From assembly GCA_964567745.1 (NCBI GenBank), contig CAZMNY010000007.1, forward strand, positions 1 through 64,000: 64,000 nucleotides of DNA, written 5' to 3'. The position numbers and the translations under genes are program-made. Shown here one piece after another: positions 53,122 to 62,900 of this stretch (the stretch's first letter is position 1; each line of letters begins with the position of its first letter). This stretch comes from CAZMNY01 sp964567745 (GTDB taxonomy: Bacteria; Planctomycetota; Planctomycetia; Pirellulales; Pirellulaceae). The notes below the pieces were generated by a model that saw only the letters and a program-made list of their open reading frames with translations, had not been told where the DNA came from and did not search any database.

Positions 53122-55776
53122 TCAGCGTTCCCAAATCGCCGGCGTGGTCTTGGCCTCCTCGCCATACGTCTGCGAGACGACAAATCCGCTGGCTTGAGAC
53201 GTGTAGAAGATTCGTCCGTTGGAGACGACGGCGCCAAGGCACTCGCGAGAATCGATGGCGGGGCCGGTCGAGACGAGCTTGCCATCGTTCGACAAATCGA
53301 TCATGTCCATATTGGCGCCCAGCACAAACGGTTCGGAGAGCGTAAATCGACAGCAGGCGTAGTTGTGGCCAATGCTGGCGACGACTTTGCCCGTGTTGCG
53401 ATCGAAGACATTTCCTTTTCCGCGCAAGGCGTTAGAAAAAATGAATCGTTCCCCGACGGTGACGACGTTAAGTGCGGAAGTGACCGCGTCCGATTTCCAA
53501 ACGAGTTTGCCGTCGACGGCGTCGAGGCACCAAACGAAGCGATCGTTGGTGTTCTCTTTAGCTCGGTTAAAGCCGCCGATGTAGATTCGTCCGTTACGAG
53601 CGCTGAGCGTACACTTCGACGTGACGTGGTAATCGTGGGTGAGCCAAACCACTTCGCCCGTTTCCGGCTCGAGGCAGGCTGTCAGGCCGTTGTTCTTTTC
53701 CGGCAGGCCGCGACGCTTGCGTTTGCTCGCTGCATATCCAAAGAATGTTGAGTAGTAGAGTTTTCCGTCGAGTAAGCAGAGCCCACAATCGTTGCCGCCT
53801 CGTCCATGCTCGTAGAAGTCCTTCTCCCAAACGATCTTTCCGGTGTTGATGTCCCAGGCCCACAAGCGAGGGTGATTGTCTTTAGGATAGTAGGGATTGT
53901 CGTTCGAATAGATCCAGCTCATGACTTCACGCCCAGCGGCGTCGACCGGCGTTCCGCCGAAGGTGAACGGCTTCTCCGTGCCTTGCGGCGCGTACTTCCC
54001 GGACCCCGACGCGTAGATGGCGACATTGCCGTGCACCACCGGCGGGAACTGCCGGCTCCAACTTGGAGAGCCCGTAAACGGCGCCTCCCAAAGCAGCTTG
54101 CCCGTGGCCGCGTCAAGGCATCGCATGACGGAACGTTTGATGCCCGCTTGAGGGACGATCAATTTGCCGTCGATATACAGCGGCGAAGTGAATGAGAGAT
54201 AAACGTCCGGCCAGTATCTTCGCCACAAAAGCCGTCCCGTGTCTTGCTCGACGGCAATGATCTGACCTTCCGCCGTGTGTGTGTAGAGTCGTCCGCCGCC
54301 GCAAACCGGCAGGTGTTTCACCGTGCCTTCCAGACGTCGAGCCCAGCGCATTCGCAGCGGCGGCTCAAGTTCTTGGTCATTGGCGTTGGAGCCGCTGAAG
54401 TCGCCGTAGTTTGTGTACCAATCAAATTGGGGGCCGACGAGCGGACCCTCGAGCGGGCTGCGAATCTTAGCGATGCCCAAGTTCTCGGTGGGAAGATTCG
54501 CCGCGCCATTCTCGCCGTACGCATAGAGGTAACCGTCTTCGCAGGCAACGAAGACTCGAGAATCGGACACAGCCAACGGCGCCGTGATCGGCGATGCGAA
54601 TGCTGTTCGGTACGACGAGGCTTTCTTTCCGTCGAGCGGGACTGCGTGCAGTTGTCCGTCGAGTCCTCCGTAGAGTGCGTGCTTGCTCGTCAACACGACC
54701 GGACTGACTGATCCTTCTGCGGCAAGGATCTCGGTTTTTTCATCACCTGCTCGATGGCGACAGAGTCCCTTGCCGTGTTCCGGTCTAACTCGATAGACGT
54801 CGCGGCCGCGGATGGTGACGGGTGCGAAACTCAACAAACCGGGCAGCCGAATCGTCGTTTCCGTGCCCTTCACAAACGATGTCTTGAGCTCGTCGCCGTC
54901 GAGTCGCATCAGTTCAACTCGGCCCGAATTGTCGCGGCGGTGCCATTGCACGTAGACATTTCCTGCCGCATCGGCGCTCTGGCCGAACGTCGCGGGATAC
55001 TCGGATCCGGCGAACTTGGGGATCTCGCCGACTTTTCGAAGTCGAGGCGAGTCGCCGTCGTCCTCGAGAAAAATTGTGCGTCCGCCCGCGGGCATGACAA
55101 TCGTGTTGCCGACCAAACAGATATCGCGAGAGCAGACGAAATGGTCTTTCCAAGTCACTCGGTCTTTGCGATGGGCAAGCCAGTCGGCGCCGCTCCAGCG
55201 ATTGCCCTCGAACTTAATCACTTCCTTGACAAAGTCCCAAGTCCAAACGGTTTTGCCTTTGGGCGTGACCGCAAACACATGAGCTCCCAAGGTGGCGAAA
55301 TAGACTCGGTCGTCATTTGCCGCGGGCGCGGAAAAAATCGGCTCGCCGCAATCCGTTTCGCTAACCAGTTTCCCATCCTTGAGATTCAGAACGTAGTAGT
55401 AGCCGGCCATCGTGCCGACATGAACATAGTTGTCGATGATCGCGGGCGCGGCGACGTTGTTGCAATTCCCGTCACCGCCTTTCGTTTCGAATCGCCAGAG
55501 TTCCTTTAGCGTCGCGGCGTCGAATGCGGCCACCACGCCGGAACCGTCGATGACAACGACGTTGCCGTCACTGACCACGGGCGACGCGAAGATGCCGTCC
55601 GTCAAAGCGGCAGATGCGACGAGCCCCATCTGCCTAGGTAGCTCGACGTTCGCAGCATCACCCGATCGCAACGGTCCGCCTTGCAATTGACGCCAATCGG
55701 CATCGGCCTGGCGGACTGCTCCCAGTGCAGTGGCGAACCCAAGTAGGACGATTGCAGTTCGAATGAACGATTGCAT
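53122..55776 (-). CDS. Exported PQQ-type beta-propeller protein
   Basis: The 884-residue protein has a signal peptide (FIRTAIVLLGFATALGAVRQ) and many propeller repeats of the AxDxxTGKxxW type, such as VWCLDAVDGKLVWKSDAV, LKDGKLVSETDCGEPIFSAP and LWAWDINTGKIVWEKDFY. No dehydrogenase catalytic calcium site is evident, so it is a propeller-only protein that may bind rather than oxidise. It may be anchored in the periplasm. An AGGAA ribosome site precedes the ATG at 55776. It is separated by 56 bp from the MetE-like gene on the same strand, so co-transcription is possible. Confidence 0.85.
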   Translation of the reverse strand: MQSFIRTAIVLLGFATALGAVRQADADWRQLQGGPLRSGDAANVELPRQMGLVASAALTDGIFASPVVSDGNVVVIDGSGVVAAFDAATLKELWRFETKGGDGNCNNVAAPAIIDNYVHVGTMAGYYYVLNLKDGKLVSETDCGEPIFSAPAANDDRVYFATLGAHVFAVTPKGKTVWTWDFVKEVIKFEGNRWSGADWLAHRKDRVTWKDHFVCSRDICLVGNTIVMPAGGRTIFLEDDGDSPRLRKVGEIPKFAGSEYPATFGQSADAAGNVYVQWHRRDNSGRVELMRLDGDELKTSFVKGTETTIRLPGLLSFAPVTIRGRDVYRVRPEHGKGLCRHRAGDEKTEILAAEGSVSPVVLTSKHALYGGLDGQLHAVPLDGKKASSYRTAFASPITAPLAVSDSRVFVACEDGYLYAYGENGAANLPTENLGIAKIRSPLEGPLVGPQFDWYTNYGDFSGSNANDQELEPPLRMRWARRLEGTVKHLPVCGGGRLYTHTAEGQIIAVEQDTGRLLWRRYWPDVYLSFTSPLYIDGKLIVPQAGIKRSVMRCLDAATGKLLWEAPFTGSPSWSRQFPPVVHGNVAIYASGSGKYAPQGTEKPFTFGGTPVDAAGREVMSWIYSNDNPYYPKDNHPRLWAWDINTGKIVWEKDFYEHGRGGNDCGLCLLDGKLYYSTFFGYAASKRKRRGLPEKNNGLTACLEPETGEVVWLTHDYHVTSKCTLSARNGRIYIGGFNRAKENTNDRFVWCLDAVDGKLVWKSDAVTSALNVVTVGERFIFSNALRGKGNVFDRNTGKVVASIGHNYACCRFTLSEPFVLGANMDMIDLSNDGKLVSTGPAIDSRECLGAVVSNGRIFYTSQASGFVVSQTYGEEAKTTPAIWER

Positions 55777-55832
55777 GCTTATTTCCTGTCACTTGAAAGG
55801 GGCGAGTTCGCGCCTGTGGCCATCGTCAGGCG

Positions 55833-56900
55833 CTATCCGTACTTCTCTCTCAAACGTCGAGCCGCTTCAACTTCGTTTTTCAACTTGGTGTAGACCTCGT
55901 CGATGCTGACTTCGGCTGCTGAGCCGGGCGCGAAGCCGCAATCGGGATTCAATGTAATGCGTTCCGGAGCAAGATACTCGAGCGCCATTTCCACACGCTC
56001 GACGATCGTTTCGGCCGAATCGATTTGGCCTGGCTGGCAACTGACGCAGCCCAAGCCGATCTCGATATGTTCCGGCAGCTCTCGGAAGACCGACATGTCT
56101 CCTGCGCCGGGCGAGGTAAATTCCATCGTTATGTGATCGACGTCGAGTCGGCCGAGTTGCTTCAGGATCGGCCCATAACCGCCCGAGTGCTCCGCTTCCC
56201 CTCGCGCCCGCGCGCCGGCTCGGCGACACAAGTGCACGGCCAGCCGCGCGCCGTCGATGTCGGCGACAACTTGATTGTCCATGTCGACTGCGAAATCAGA
56301 GGCGAGCTCTGGATCGTCGTATTGCGATCGAACTTCAGGGTCGACGAACAGGCAGAGGTGCGGGTCGTCAATCTGAATGATCGAGACGCCTTCGTCGCGG
56401 AGCAGTTCGACTTCGCGGCGCAGAATCGGCACGCAGTCGCGAACAAAGTCGTCTCGGTTCGGATAGGCCTTCGATGATTTTTCCGGATCCCACATGCGTT
56501 CGCCCAACAGCGCCGGCGCGGGCAACGTCGCCTTGAGGTCGCGACCGGTGAGCTTTTTGAGAAAAGCGATTTCCTTCGCGATGAAGCCTGGGTTCTTCGG
56601 CGAGAGCTTATCGACGACGACGGTCCAGGGCCGTCCGTCTGCCGGGTTTGTGCTCAGCTCGAACCCATGAGCCAGTTCGGCGATGACTCCGATGTACGAC
56701 TTGCGCCACCATTCGCCGTCAGAGACAACATCGAGCCCCGAAGTTTCTTGAAGCGCGACGACATACTGAACCGCAGCACCCATGAGCAGTTCGTAGTCTT
56801 GTCGCGAGTGCGGACTGTCATCGGAGATTAGGTCCCGTACAAACCTCGGCCTCGGCATCGAGCCAATGATGGACGTCGGAAATAGAATCTTGTCGCTCAT
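55833..56900 (-). CDS. Cobalamin-independent methionine-synthase-like (UROD/MetE fold) protein
   Basis: The 355-residue protein matches the C-terminal catalytic domain of MetE-type proteins: FPTSIIGSMPRPRFVRD near the N-terminus, DGEWWRKSYIG, VSIIQIDDPHLCLFVDPE, DHITMEFTSPGAGDMSVF, and LGCVSCQPGQIDSAETI with LNPDCGFAPG at the end. Histidine/cysteine residues for zinc are visible in the latter two. The N-terminal half of full MetE is absent, as in archaeal-type and phosphonate-associated relatives. ATG 56900 is chosen; a GTG at 56915 would overlap the upstream gene by 4 bp. The substrate is not known. Confidence 0.82.
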   Translation of the reverse strand: MSDKILFPTSIIGSMPRPRFVRDLISDDSPHSRQDYELLMGAAVQYVVALQETSGLDVVSDGEWWRKSYIGVIAELAHGFELSTNPADGRPWTVVVDKLSPKNPGFIAKEIAFLKKLTGRDLKATLPAPALLGERMWDPEKSSKAYPNRDDFVRDCVPILRREVELLRDEGVSIIQIDDPHLCLFVDPEVRSQYDDPELASDFAVDMDNQVVADIDGARLAVHLCRRAGARARGEAEHSGGYGPILKQLGRLDVDHITMEFTSPGAGDMSVFRELPEHIEIGLGCVSCQPGQIDSAETIVERVEMALEYLAPERITLNPDCGFAPGSAAEVSIDEVYTKLKNEVEAARRLREKYG

Positions 56901-56911
56901 GATGATCTCGC

Positions 56912-57679
56912 TCACCGATCAAGGTGTTTCGCCGTCCAGTGTTGCCGAGCGTATTCGAAGTCCTGCTGCGTATCGATTTCGATATAGCCGCCAGGCGTAT
57001 CGATGTGCTGCATCGTTTCACCCGCCTCAATCATGTCTTGGAAGAGGTGGATCTTGTACGCCTTTTCAAAGACTTTAGCTTCACGCCATGGTTGTCCTTG
57101 AAATGCGTCTCGGCACTGATGATACCGTTTCCGAAGTCGGTTCGCGCCTTGGGCGGAGAACTTGGCGACGCCAATGTATTCTCCGTAGGCATTCGGTTCC
57201 GGAATCTCCCGGTGCACACGAGTGACGACTCCATTTTCGACGGTGACTTTTTCCGCGTCGTCCGAAGGGTGTTCGGTTCGGTGTTCGTATCTCGTCAGCC
57301 AATCCGTGTCGACCGCGAGCGAAACGTCACCCGTACTCGCCAGCAGTTTCTCAACGATGTTCTTGTTGAAAAGGATGTCGCTGTAACAGCATATAAACGG
57401 CTGGTCCATTAGGTCTTCGGCAAAGAACAGCGACGCCAGAATGTTGTTGTTCTCCCAATTGTTGTTGTGGCGATAGGCAAGATCGGGGTAGTCCTCACGA
57501 ACTTTGTCGATGCGATAGCCGCCAATAAAGCAGATGTTGTCGAGCCCGTTGGCGCGAAAGGCCTCGAGGCTCCAGTCGAGAATCCGTTTGCCTTCGACGT
57601 TAGCGAAGCACTTTGGCGTGTCGGCTGTGGTCGGCATCAAGCGGCTTCCTCGGCCGGCTCCAATAATAATGACTTGCAT
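56912..57679 (-). CDS. LicC/PntC-type nucleotidyltransferase
   Basis: The 255-residue protein has the nucleotidyltransferase signature IIIGAGRGSRLMP with K23 (DTPKCF), followed by NNWENNNILASLFFAEDL and a metal-binding segment near CCYSDILFNKNIV. The NN.I.SL segment resembles phosphocholine or 2-aminoethylphosphonate cytidylyltransferases, so transfer of CMP to a choline- or phosphonate-type head group is plausible. AGGAAA precedes the ATG. It is the middle gene of an operon with an MFS transporter and a MetE-like protein. Confidence 0.82.
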   Translation of the reverse strand: MQVIIIGAGRGSRLMPTTADTPKCFANVEGKRILDWSLEAFRANGLDNICFIGGYRIDKVREDYPDLAYRHNNNWENNNILASLFFAEDLMDQPFICCYSDILFNKNIVEKLLASTGDVSLAVDTDWLTRYEHRTEHPSDDAEKVTVENGVVTRVHREIPEPNAYGEYIGVAKFSAQGANRLRKRYHQCRDAFQGQPWREAKVFEKAYKIHLFQDMIEAGETMQHIDTPGGYIEIDTQQDFEYARQHWTAKHLDR

Positions 57680-57714
57680 AGTTTCCTATTCCGTATCCTT
57701 TTTCCGCGACGAGT

Positions 57715-59031
57715 CTAGGCGGCTTGGTCAGAGCGGCTGTTCCAAAGAAGGGCTGCCGCCATCGCCGCAATAAAAGCGGCGGCCGCCCAGGCATAGATCG
57801 CCTTCTGCCAGCCGTAGTGTTCGTAAAGGTATCCGGTTAACACGTCTCCCGCCAAAGCGGCGCCGACATAGCCCATGAAGTTAACGAAACCCGCGGCCGC
57901 CGCCGAAGTGCCTTGCCGAGCTAAATCGGCAGGCGCTGTTCCGACGAGCAACACTTGGGGACCGTAAATGCAGAAGCCGATCATGACGAGCAAGATCAAC
58001 GTGCCGACTGTGCTTGTTCGCACCATTTGATCGTAGAAAATAGTCATCACTCCTAATGCCACCAGCAACACGCAGATGACCGGGGCGCGGCGACTGCCGA
58101 AGAAGCGGTCGGTGGCCCAGCCCGATAAGAAGACTCCGGCAACCGCGCCGATCGGCAGCACCGAAATCTTCAACGCCGATTTGTCGAGTCCGGTTTTTTG
58201 CACTTCGCTCAAGTGAGTCAGACCCCAATCCGAGTAGCCATAGCGACAGGCATTGAGCATACCCAGGGCAATTCCAAGCAACCACAACGACGGATTCGTG
58301 AACGTCAAGTAGATCGTCTCGCCAACCGAGAGCTTGTTCTCTCCCTTGGCCTTGGCCGTGCTTGCTTTGAGGTCGGCGACATTTTCCGGGTGTTCCTGGA
58401 GAAAGGCGAACATCACGAGCGAGCAGAGCGTCAAGACGCCGGCTGGAACGAACATCGCCCACCGCCAACCAAAGTGTTGAGCGACGTAGCCGGCAAGGAT
58501 GACGGACAACGCGGCGGTGACTTGATAGCCCGTTCCAACAATGCCGATCACCTTGCCTCGACAGGTAACCGGAATCCAGTTCGCCATCACTCTCACGCAA
58601 GGCGTCCAGCCGAGCGATTGGCAATAGCCGTTCATGGCCCAGATGAAGAGCAGAAAATAGGCGGCCGAGCCGGCTCCAAAACAGACGCATAACGCCGCCG
58701 AACCCAACATGCCGATCGCCAACATCTTGCGAGGCGGAAGCTGCTCGGAGAGTTGTCCATTGACTAGCTGGCCCAGCGCGTAGGTAATCTTCAGCGAAGC
58801 GAGAATCCATCCGACCGTCGCCGGCGATATGCCTAACCCGCCATCCTCGATCGGCGCCTTCAAGCCCGGCACGACCGCCGACACGTTGACTCGGCAAAAG
58901 TAAAACGCTCCGTACGTCAGCCAGAGCGTCCAGATCATACTGAGCTCGCCCGCGCGCGGAGGCGGCGTGACGCCGGCGCTCTTTTCTTCCTTCAGAACCG
59001 GCGGAACGCCAGCGGAATCGTCCGTCTGCAT
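57715..59031 (-). CDS. MFS transporter (organophosphate/OPA-like)
   Basis: The 438-residue protein has 12 membrane helices. The first reads WTLWLTYGAFYFCRVNVSAV, with VGWILASLKITYALGQLVNG following, which resembles the glycerol-3-phosphate/hexose-phosphate (OPA) branch of the MFS. Its substrate is probably an organophosphate or a related anion. It heads the three-gene operon, with the nucleotidyltransferase 35 bp downstream. If the operon handles a phosphonate or phosphocholine, the MFS would import or export it. ATG 59031 follows the usual short soluble N-terminus. Confidence 0.88.
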   Translation of the reverse strand: MQTDDSAGVPPVLKEEKSAGVTPPPRAGELSMIWTLWLTYGAFYFCRVNVSAVVPGLKAPIEDGGLGISPATVGWILASLKITYALGQLVNGQLSEQLPPRKMLAIGMLGSAALCVCFGAGSAAYFLLFIWAMNGYCQSLGWTPCVRVMANWIPVTCRGKVIGIVGTGYQVTAALSVILAGYVAQHFGWRWAMFVPAGVLTLCSLVMFAFLQEHPENVADLKASTAKAKGENKLSVGETIYLTFTNPSLWLLGIALGMLNACRYGYSDWGLTHLSEVQKTGLDKSALKISVLPIGAVAGVFLSGWATDRFFGSRRAPVICVLLVALGVMTIFYDQMVRTSTVGTLILLVMIGFCIYGPQVLLVGTAPADLARQGTSAAAAGFVNFMGYVGAALAGDVLTGYLYEHYGWQKAIYAWAAAAFIAAMAAALLWNSRSDQAA

Positions 59032-59333
59032 ACGAAACTCAGTCCTTCGCCGTCGCTCTATGATCAGGAAAATGGTTTTGTCGGCGAAGGCAAATCAACC
59101 GTCCGCGACGCATTGAGGTGAGCGTACCGTGATTTACACCGCGTTGCGAGCGTTTGTGGGGCCATTTGTTTTAGAGCATGGACGGCATTCAACCTCTTGT
59201 CTTGTAGTTCCTCGCGTCACGCACTCTATTTGTTCCGTAGGCGATATGTTCGATTGCGACGTCGGGGCATGGGCTCGCCTTCTCTCTTTTTCGGTCTGAG
59301 TTGGTGCATCAAAACAAAACGGGGACAGGACCG
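59032..59333. other. Intergenic region upstream of the MFS operon
   Basis: About 300 bp that should contain the minus-strand promoter of the MFS operon and the plus-strand promoter of the small ORF at 59334. No clear motif could be placed. Confidence 0.4.
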
Positions 59334-59471
59334 ATGATGCGAACTATTTTCGCGGCGATCGTGCTGATGGTGACGCCATGTTGGGCTCAGTTTACCGTAT
59401 CCCTGCCGGCTCAAGTTCCCGTCGACAAGACGCCCATTGAGTTGGAGCCACAGCTCCAAGTGGCACTTTGA
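59334..59471 (+). CDS. Small secreted peptide (45 residues), candidate
   Basis: The frame reads MMRTIFAAIVLMVTPCWAQF followed by a short hydrophilic part, TVSLPAQVPVDKTPIELEPQ and LQVAL. This is a typical signal peptide with an AQF-type cleavage site, leaving a mature peptide of about 27 residues. ACAGGA is placed about 8 bp upstream of the ATG. It lies between the MFS operon and repeat DNA with no visible partner. It may be a genuine small gene or a truncated exported protein. Confidence 0.45.
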   Translation: MMRTIFAAIVLMVTPCWAQFTVSLPAQVPVDKTPIELEPQLQVAL

Positions 59472-59931
59472 TCATGAACAATAACAATTTGCACTGTCGC
59501 ACGCCGAACGAGGCAAGTTCGGCCAAGTGGAAATTCTCTGGGTGCCACTATCTCGCCCCTTCGGGGTAACGATGGTGAAACCTGGGGATCTTGATTAGCT
59601 GCCGACTTGGGCGGAACTCAAACGGCACTTCGGCACTGGCAAGCCAGTGGCGCCGAAAAGACCCCAACAAGATTGCGGCCTGTTGATTTAATCGCCGACC
59701 GCAAACCGCCTTTCTACTGACTATCCGTATCGCCCCGCGCAGCTGTTGGCCAACGGCCTACCTCAACGTAGCCTACGGGCAACGCCCTTATAGATTACCC
59801 CTGCGTCTTCGGCTTTGTGCAGCCAGGCTCAGTGGTGGTCTAGGAGCTCTTGAGCCGTTAGCTGCGAACCTGATTCACCCAACGAGCAAGCTTGACGCGT
59901 GCTGGTGGATCAGGTTCAAGAGCTAAGGCGT
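59472..59931. repeat. Repeat-bearing intergenic region
   Basis: It contains a hairpin CACTGGCAAGCCAGTG (59634-59649), a GCCCCTTCGGGG-like stem near 59552, and the inverted relative of the 52878 repeat at 59748-59790. An imperfect inverted repeat at about 59854-59930 has arms GCCGTTAGCT..GAACCTGATTCACC and GGATCAGGTTCAAGAGCTAAGGC. The last is immediately after the PQQ-methyltransferase gene stop and may act as its terminator. Confidence 0.6.
59854..59930 (-). terminator. Possible hairpin terminator or palindromic repeat
   Basis: Arms of about 23 bp with a few mismatches face each other across about 30 bp. They sit directly downstream of the minus-strand PQQ-methyltransferase gene. No T-run follows, so a factor-independent terminator is uncertain. 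Similar text follows the other PQQ gene at 53041-53110. Confidence 0.35.
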
Positions 59932-62900
59932 TTACTCGCCGAGGCAAATCAATTCGCCGTCTTGGGTGCTGAGGTAGAGGCGGTTGCCCGCGACGGCCAG
60001 TCCGTCCCAGGCGGGAGCGGGCACGTGAGTTTCATTGAGCACTTTTCCGTCGGCGGTTGAAATCACTTTCATGCGGCCGTCTTGATGGACGACGTACAGT
60101 TTGTCGCCGGCAAGCGCCATCGCGTGGATCTGGTTGTGAAGCTGAGCTCCTTTGGCGGGCTTTTTCTCTTCGACCTTCGGGTCGGCAAATGGATCGTTGA
60201 GCCACTTGGCGCCTTCGGCGATGCGATACGTGCGATACGGCTTGCCGTCTTCTCTGGCCGTCGAGGCCGCCTTCCAACCGGTGATCCACTTGCTATCAAA
60301 CTTTTCGCCCTTGTCGAGATCGAAGTCGCGACGGAAAACGTGCGTGCGGCCGTTGAGCGAGCTGTAGATATTGTCGTCGCGAAATGCGATCAAAGGTCGA
60401 CGCGGCGCCTCGCCTCGAAAACGATGCTGATGCCGGGCACCGTAGGTCCAGGAACCTCGAGGAATCCAGACGTCGCCGCCGCCCGTATTCAGCTTGGCGA
60501 AAGCGTTCCATTTGTCGACGGCGATGTCTTTGCCGTCGAGCGAAAGCACCCAACGCGACATCGCAATCCCATCGCCCTCGGCATGAAGCAGATCGAACGG
60601 ATCGAATTCGAGTCCCGAGTTCTCATAAAAACCTTTTTGCGGCACGGAGTCGATTCGCTGAACCCAATGGCGTTCGCCAGTTAGCGGATTCACGGCGAAC
60701 ACAAGAATGCCGCCATCCGCGAGAGGCTGACGGCCCGCTGCGAAGTAGGCGATGTCGTTAATCACCAACACGGCACCCGGAACCGGCCAGGGCGATTCAA
60801 CTTGTCCGTAGGCCACAATCCGCTCATCCGTTGGAGCAGCGCGAAGTCGCCAAACCATTTCGCCATTGTCCGCCCGCAAGGCGTAAACCCAACCAGTCGC
60901 CGAGCCGAACAGACACAGGCCTCGGTGAATCGCCGGCGGGGTGTCGAGCCGGCCATTGGCAGTGAAACGCCAACGCACGTTGCCGGTTTTCGTATCGATC
61001 GCAATCAACTGGTGCTCGTTGGGCTTCATCACGTAGGCCGTTCCGTTGGCGATCGTCGGTGCGCTAATCGGTCCTTTGACTACGGGATTGTCCTTCCAGT
61101 CATGAAGGATCGGCGAATCCGCATCGGCCTGCGGGTTCCCCTTCACACTCAATGTTGAACGCCATCGTTCAGCCAAACGCTGAGGGCCCGGCAGCGGCGA
61201 ACTACTGCTGCGCCAGCGATCGTGTCGGTACAAGGGCCAGTCGTGCTTCTCGGGACTCGGCGCTTTGGGATCGACCTGAGCTGGACCCTTCTCCAAGATG
61301 AAGTCGATTTCGTTTGGCGGCGTGTCGGAGATGGAACCCGTTTTGGCTGCCGGCGCCATGGCGACAAAACCGCGCAACATCGGCCAACAAGTACAGTGCT
61401 TTGGCGTTGTGTAGACGAGCCCGTTCGCGGGCACCCAACCGTTTTCGCGAGAACAATTCGCCTTGGTGATGCGGTTCGCGATCACTTCACCCGAGTTGAG
61501 GTTCGTCATGTCCAATTCGCCCGCAAACATGTAATTGGGCGTCGCAACCGGCGGGAAGCAGTGAGTTAGTCCGGCTGGATACGTGACTCGAGTCTTACCG
61601 GTGAGCAGGTCGAGAGCCGAAACTTGAACCGGCACTCGCTCGCGCTTCTGGCCCTCGGCGGTGTTAATCTTGCCGCCGTGGAGAATCCATAAGTCGTCGT
61701 TCAAGAACATCGCTCGAGCTTGCCGTTGGTGGTTCATTCCCGGAGCGTACTTTTTCGACCACGTGTGTTTTCCGTCTGCGACCGAAACGACATGGATCGC
61801 GTTGCCCGCGTCGTGATCATTGAGCGATGAAATCTCGAAGACCACTTGGCTCTTCGCGAGCACGGTGCGAGAGACGTCGGCAAGCCAAGGATAATCGTCG
61901 CGACGCCATTTGACCTTGCCGGTCTTTGCATCGAGCGTCACCGCCACAGCCTTCTCGCCTCGGCGTGTGCGACCTTCCATAAAGACCACGAAGTCGTCAT
62001 TGGCGATGACGTTGCTGGGGTCCGCCGCGTCGACCTTCCAAGTCTCTTTTCCATCTTGAATTCGAAAGGCGCGAACCGAATCGCCATCGGCGGCCACCAC
62101 TTGGTCACCGGCGTGGATGACAATCTTGGGGCTCACCATGTCGCCAAACTCGACGAAGATTTCGCCAGTCGCTGCGTCCAGCGCGACAGGCCGTTTCGCC
62201 ATCACGGCAAAGAGCAAACGGTCCGAAGCGATTGGCCTTGCCGCATCTCTCGATAGCCGCGGCAATTCGAACTCTTGCGGATTGTTTTCGCCCTTCTTCG
62301 TCAAGTTGCGGTGCCATAGCCGCAGGCCGTTAAAGCTGTCTCGAGAAAGGATGCCGCCATAGAAGTTTCGACCGCCGGCCGAGACCATGCCTTCCACTTC
62401 CGACGTCGCGGCCGCAATCCAGCGGACGCGGTCGGGTGGTCCGACCATTGTGTCTTGTGAGACGGCATTGCCATCCGCCGCGTGCCGAGGGTGCGACCAA
62501 TCGTCCATCGCCAAGGGCCGGGGCTTGCGAGCAACCACATGCGATTTCGTGTCGACGAGGGAATCGAAGCCAGCCTCCTCGAGTTCGGACTTCTGCAAAA
62601 CCTTGTTGTCGGCGACCACAACTCGGCCATTTGGAGTCAAAACGCGAGCGAGTTCTTCCACTGGTACAGAGTAGTCACGGATGACGATCATGTTGACGAC
62701 GTTTTCCGCGTAGGGGAGCCGAGTCTTGCTGGCTGCCTTTTCCGCCCAGACCAAACCGTATTGCCCTTCATCCCTCAACTTGGCTCGCGCCGCTTTAACG
62801 GCGGACGAGTCCGGGTCGAGCACGTGAACGAGATAACGTCCGGTCAAACTGAGACGAGCGGCCGATTCCGTTTCACTGGCGCCGAGCTGAACGATCAAGC

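Noticed and set aside
57881..58897. 338-residue minus-strand frame within the MFS gene
   Set aside because: It is an out-of-frame shadow of the transporter on the same strand.
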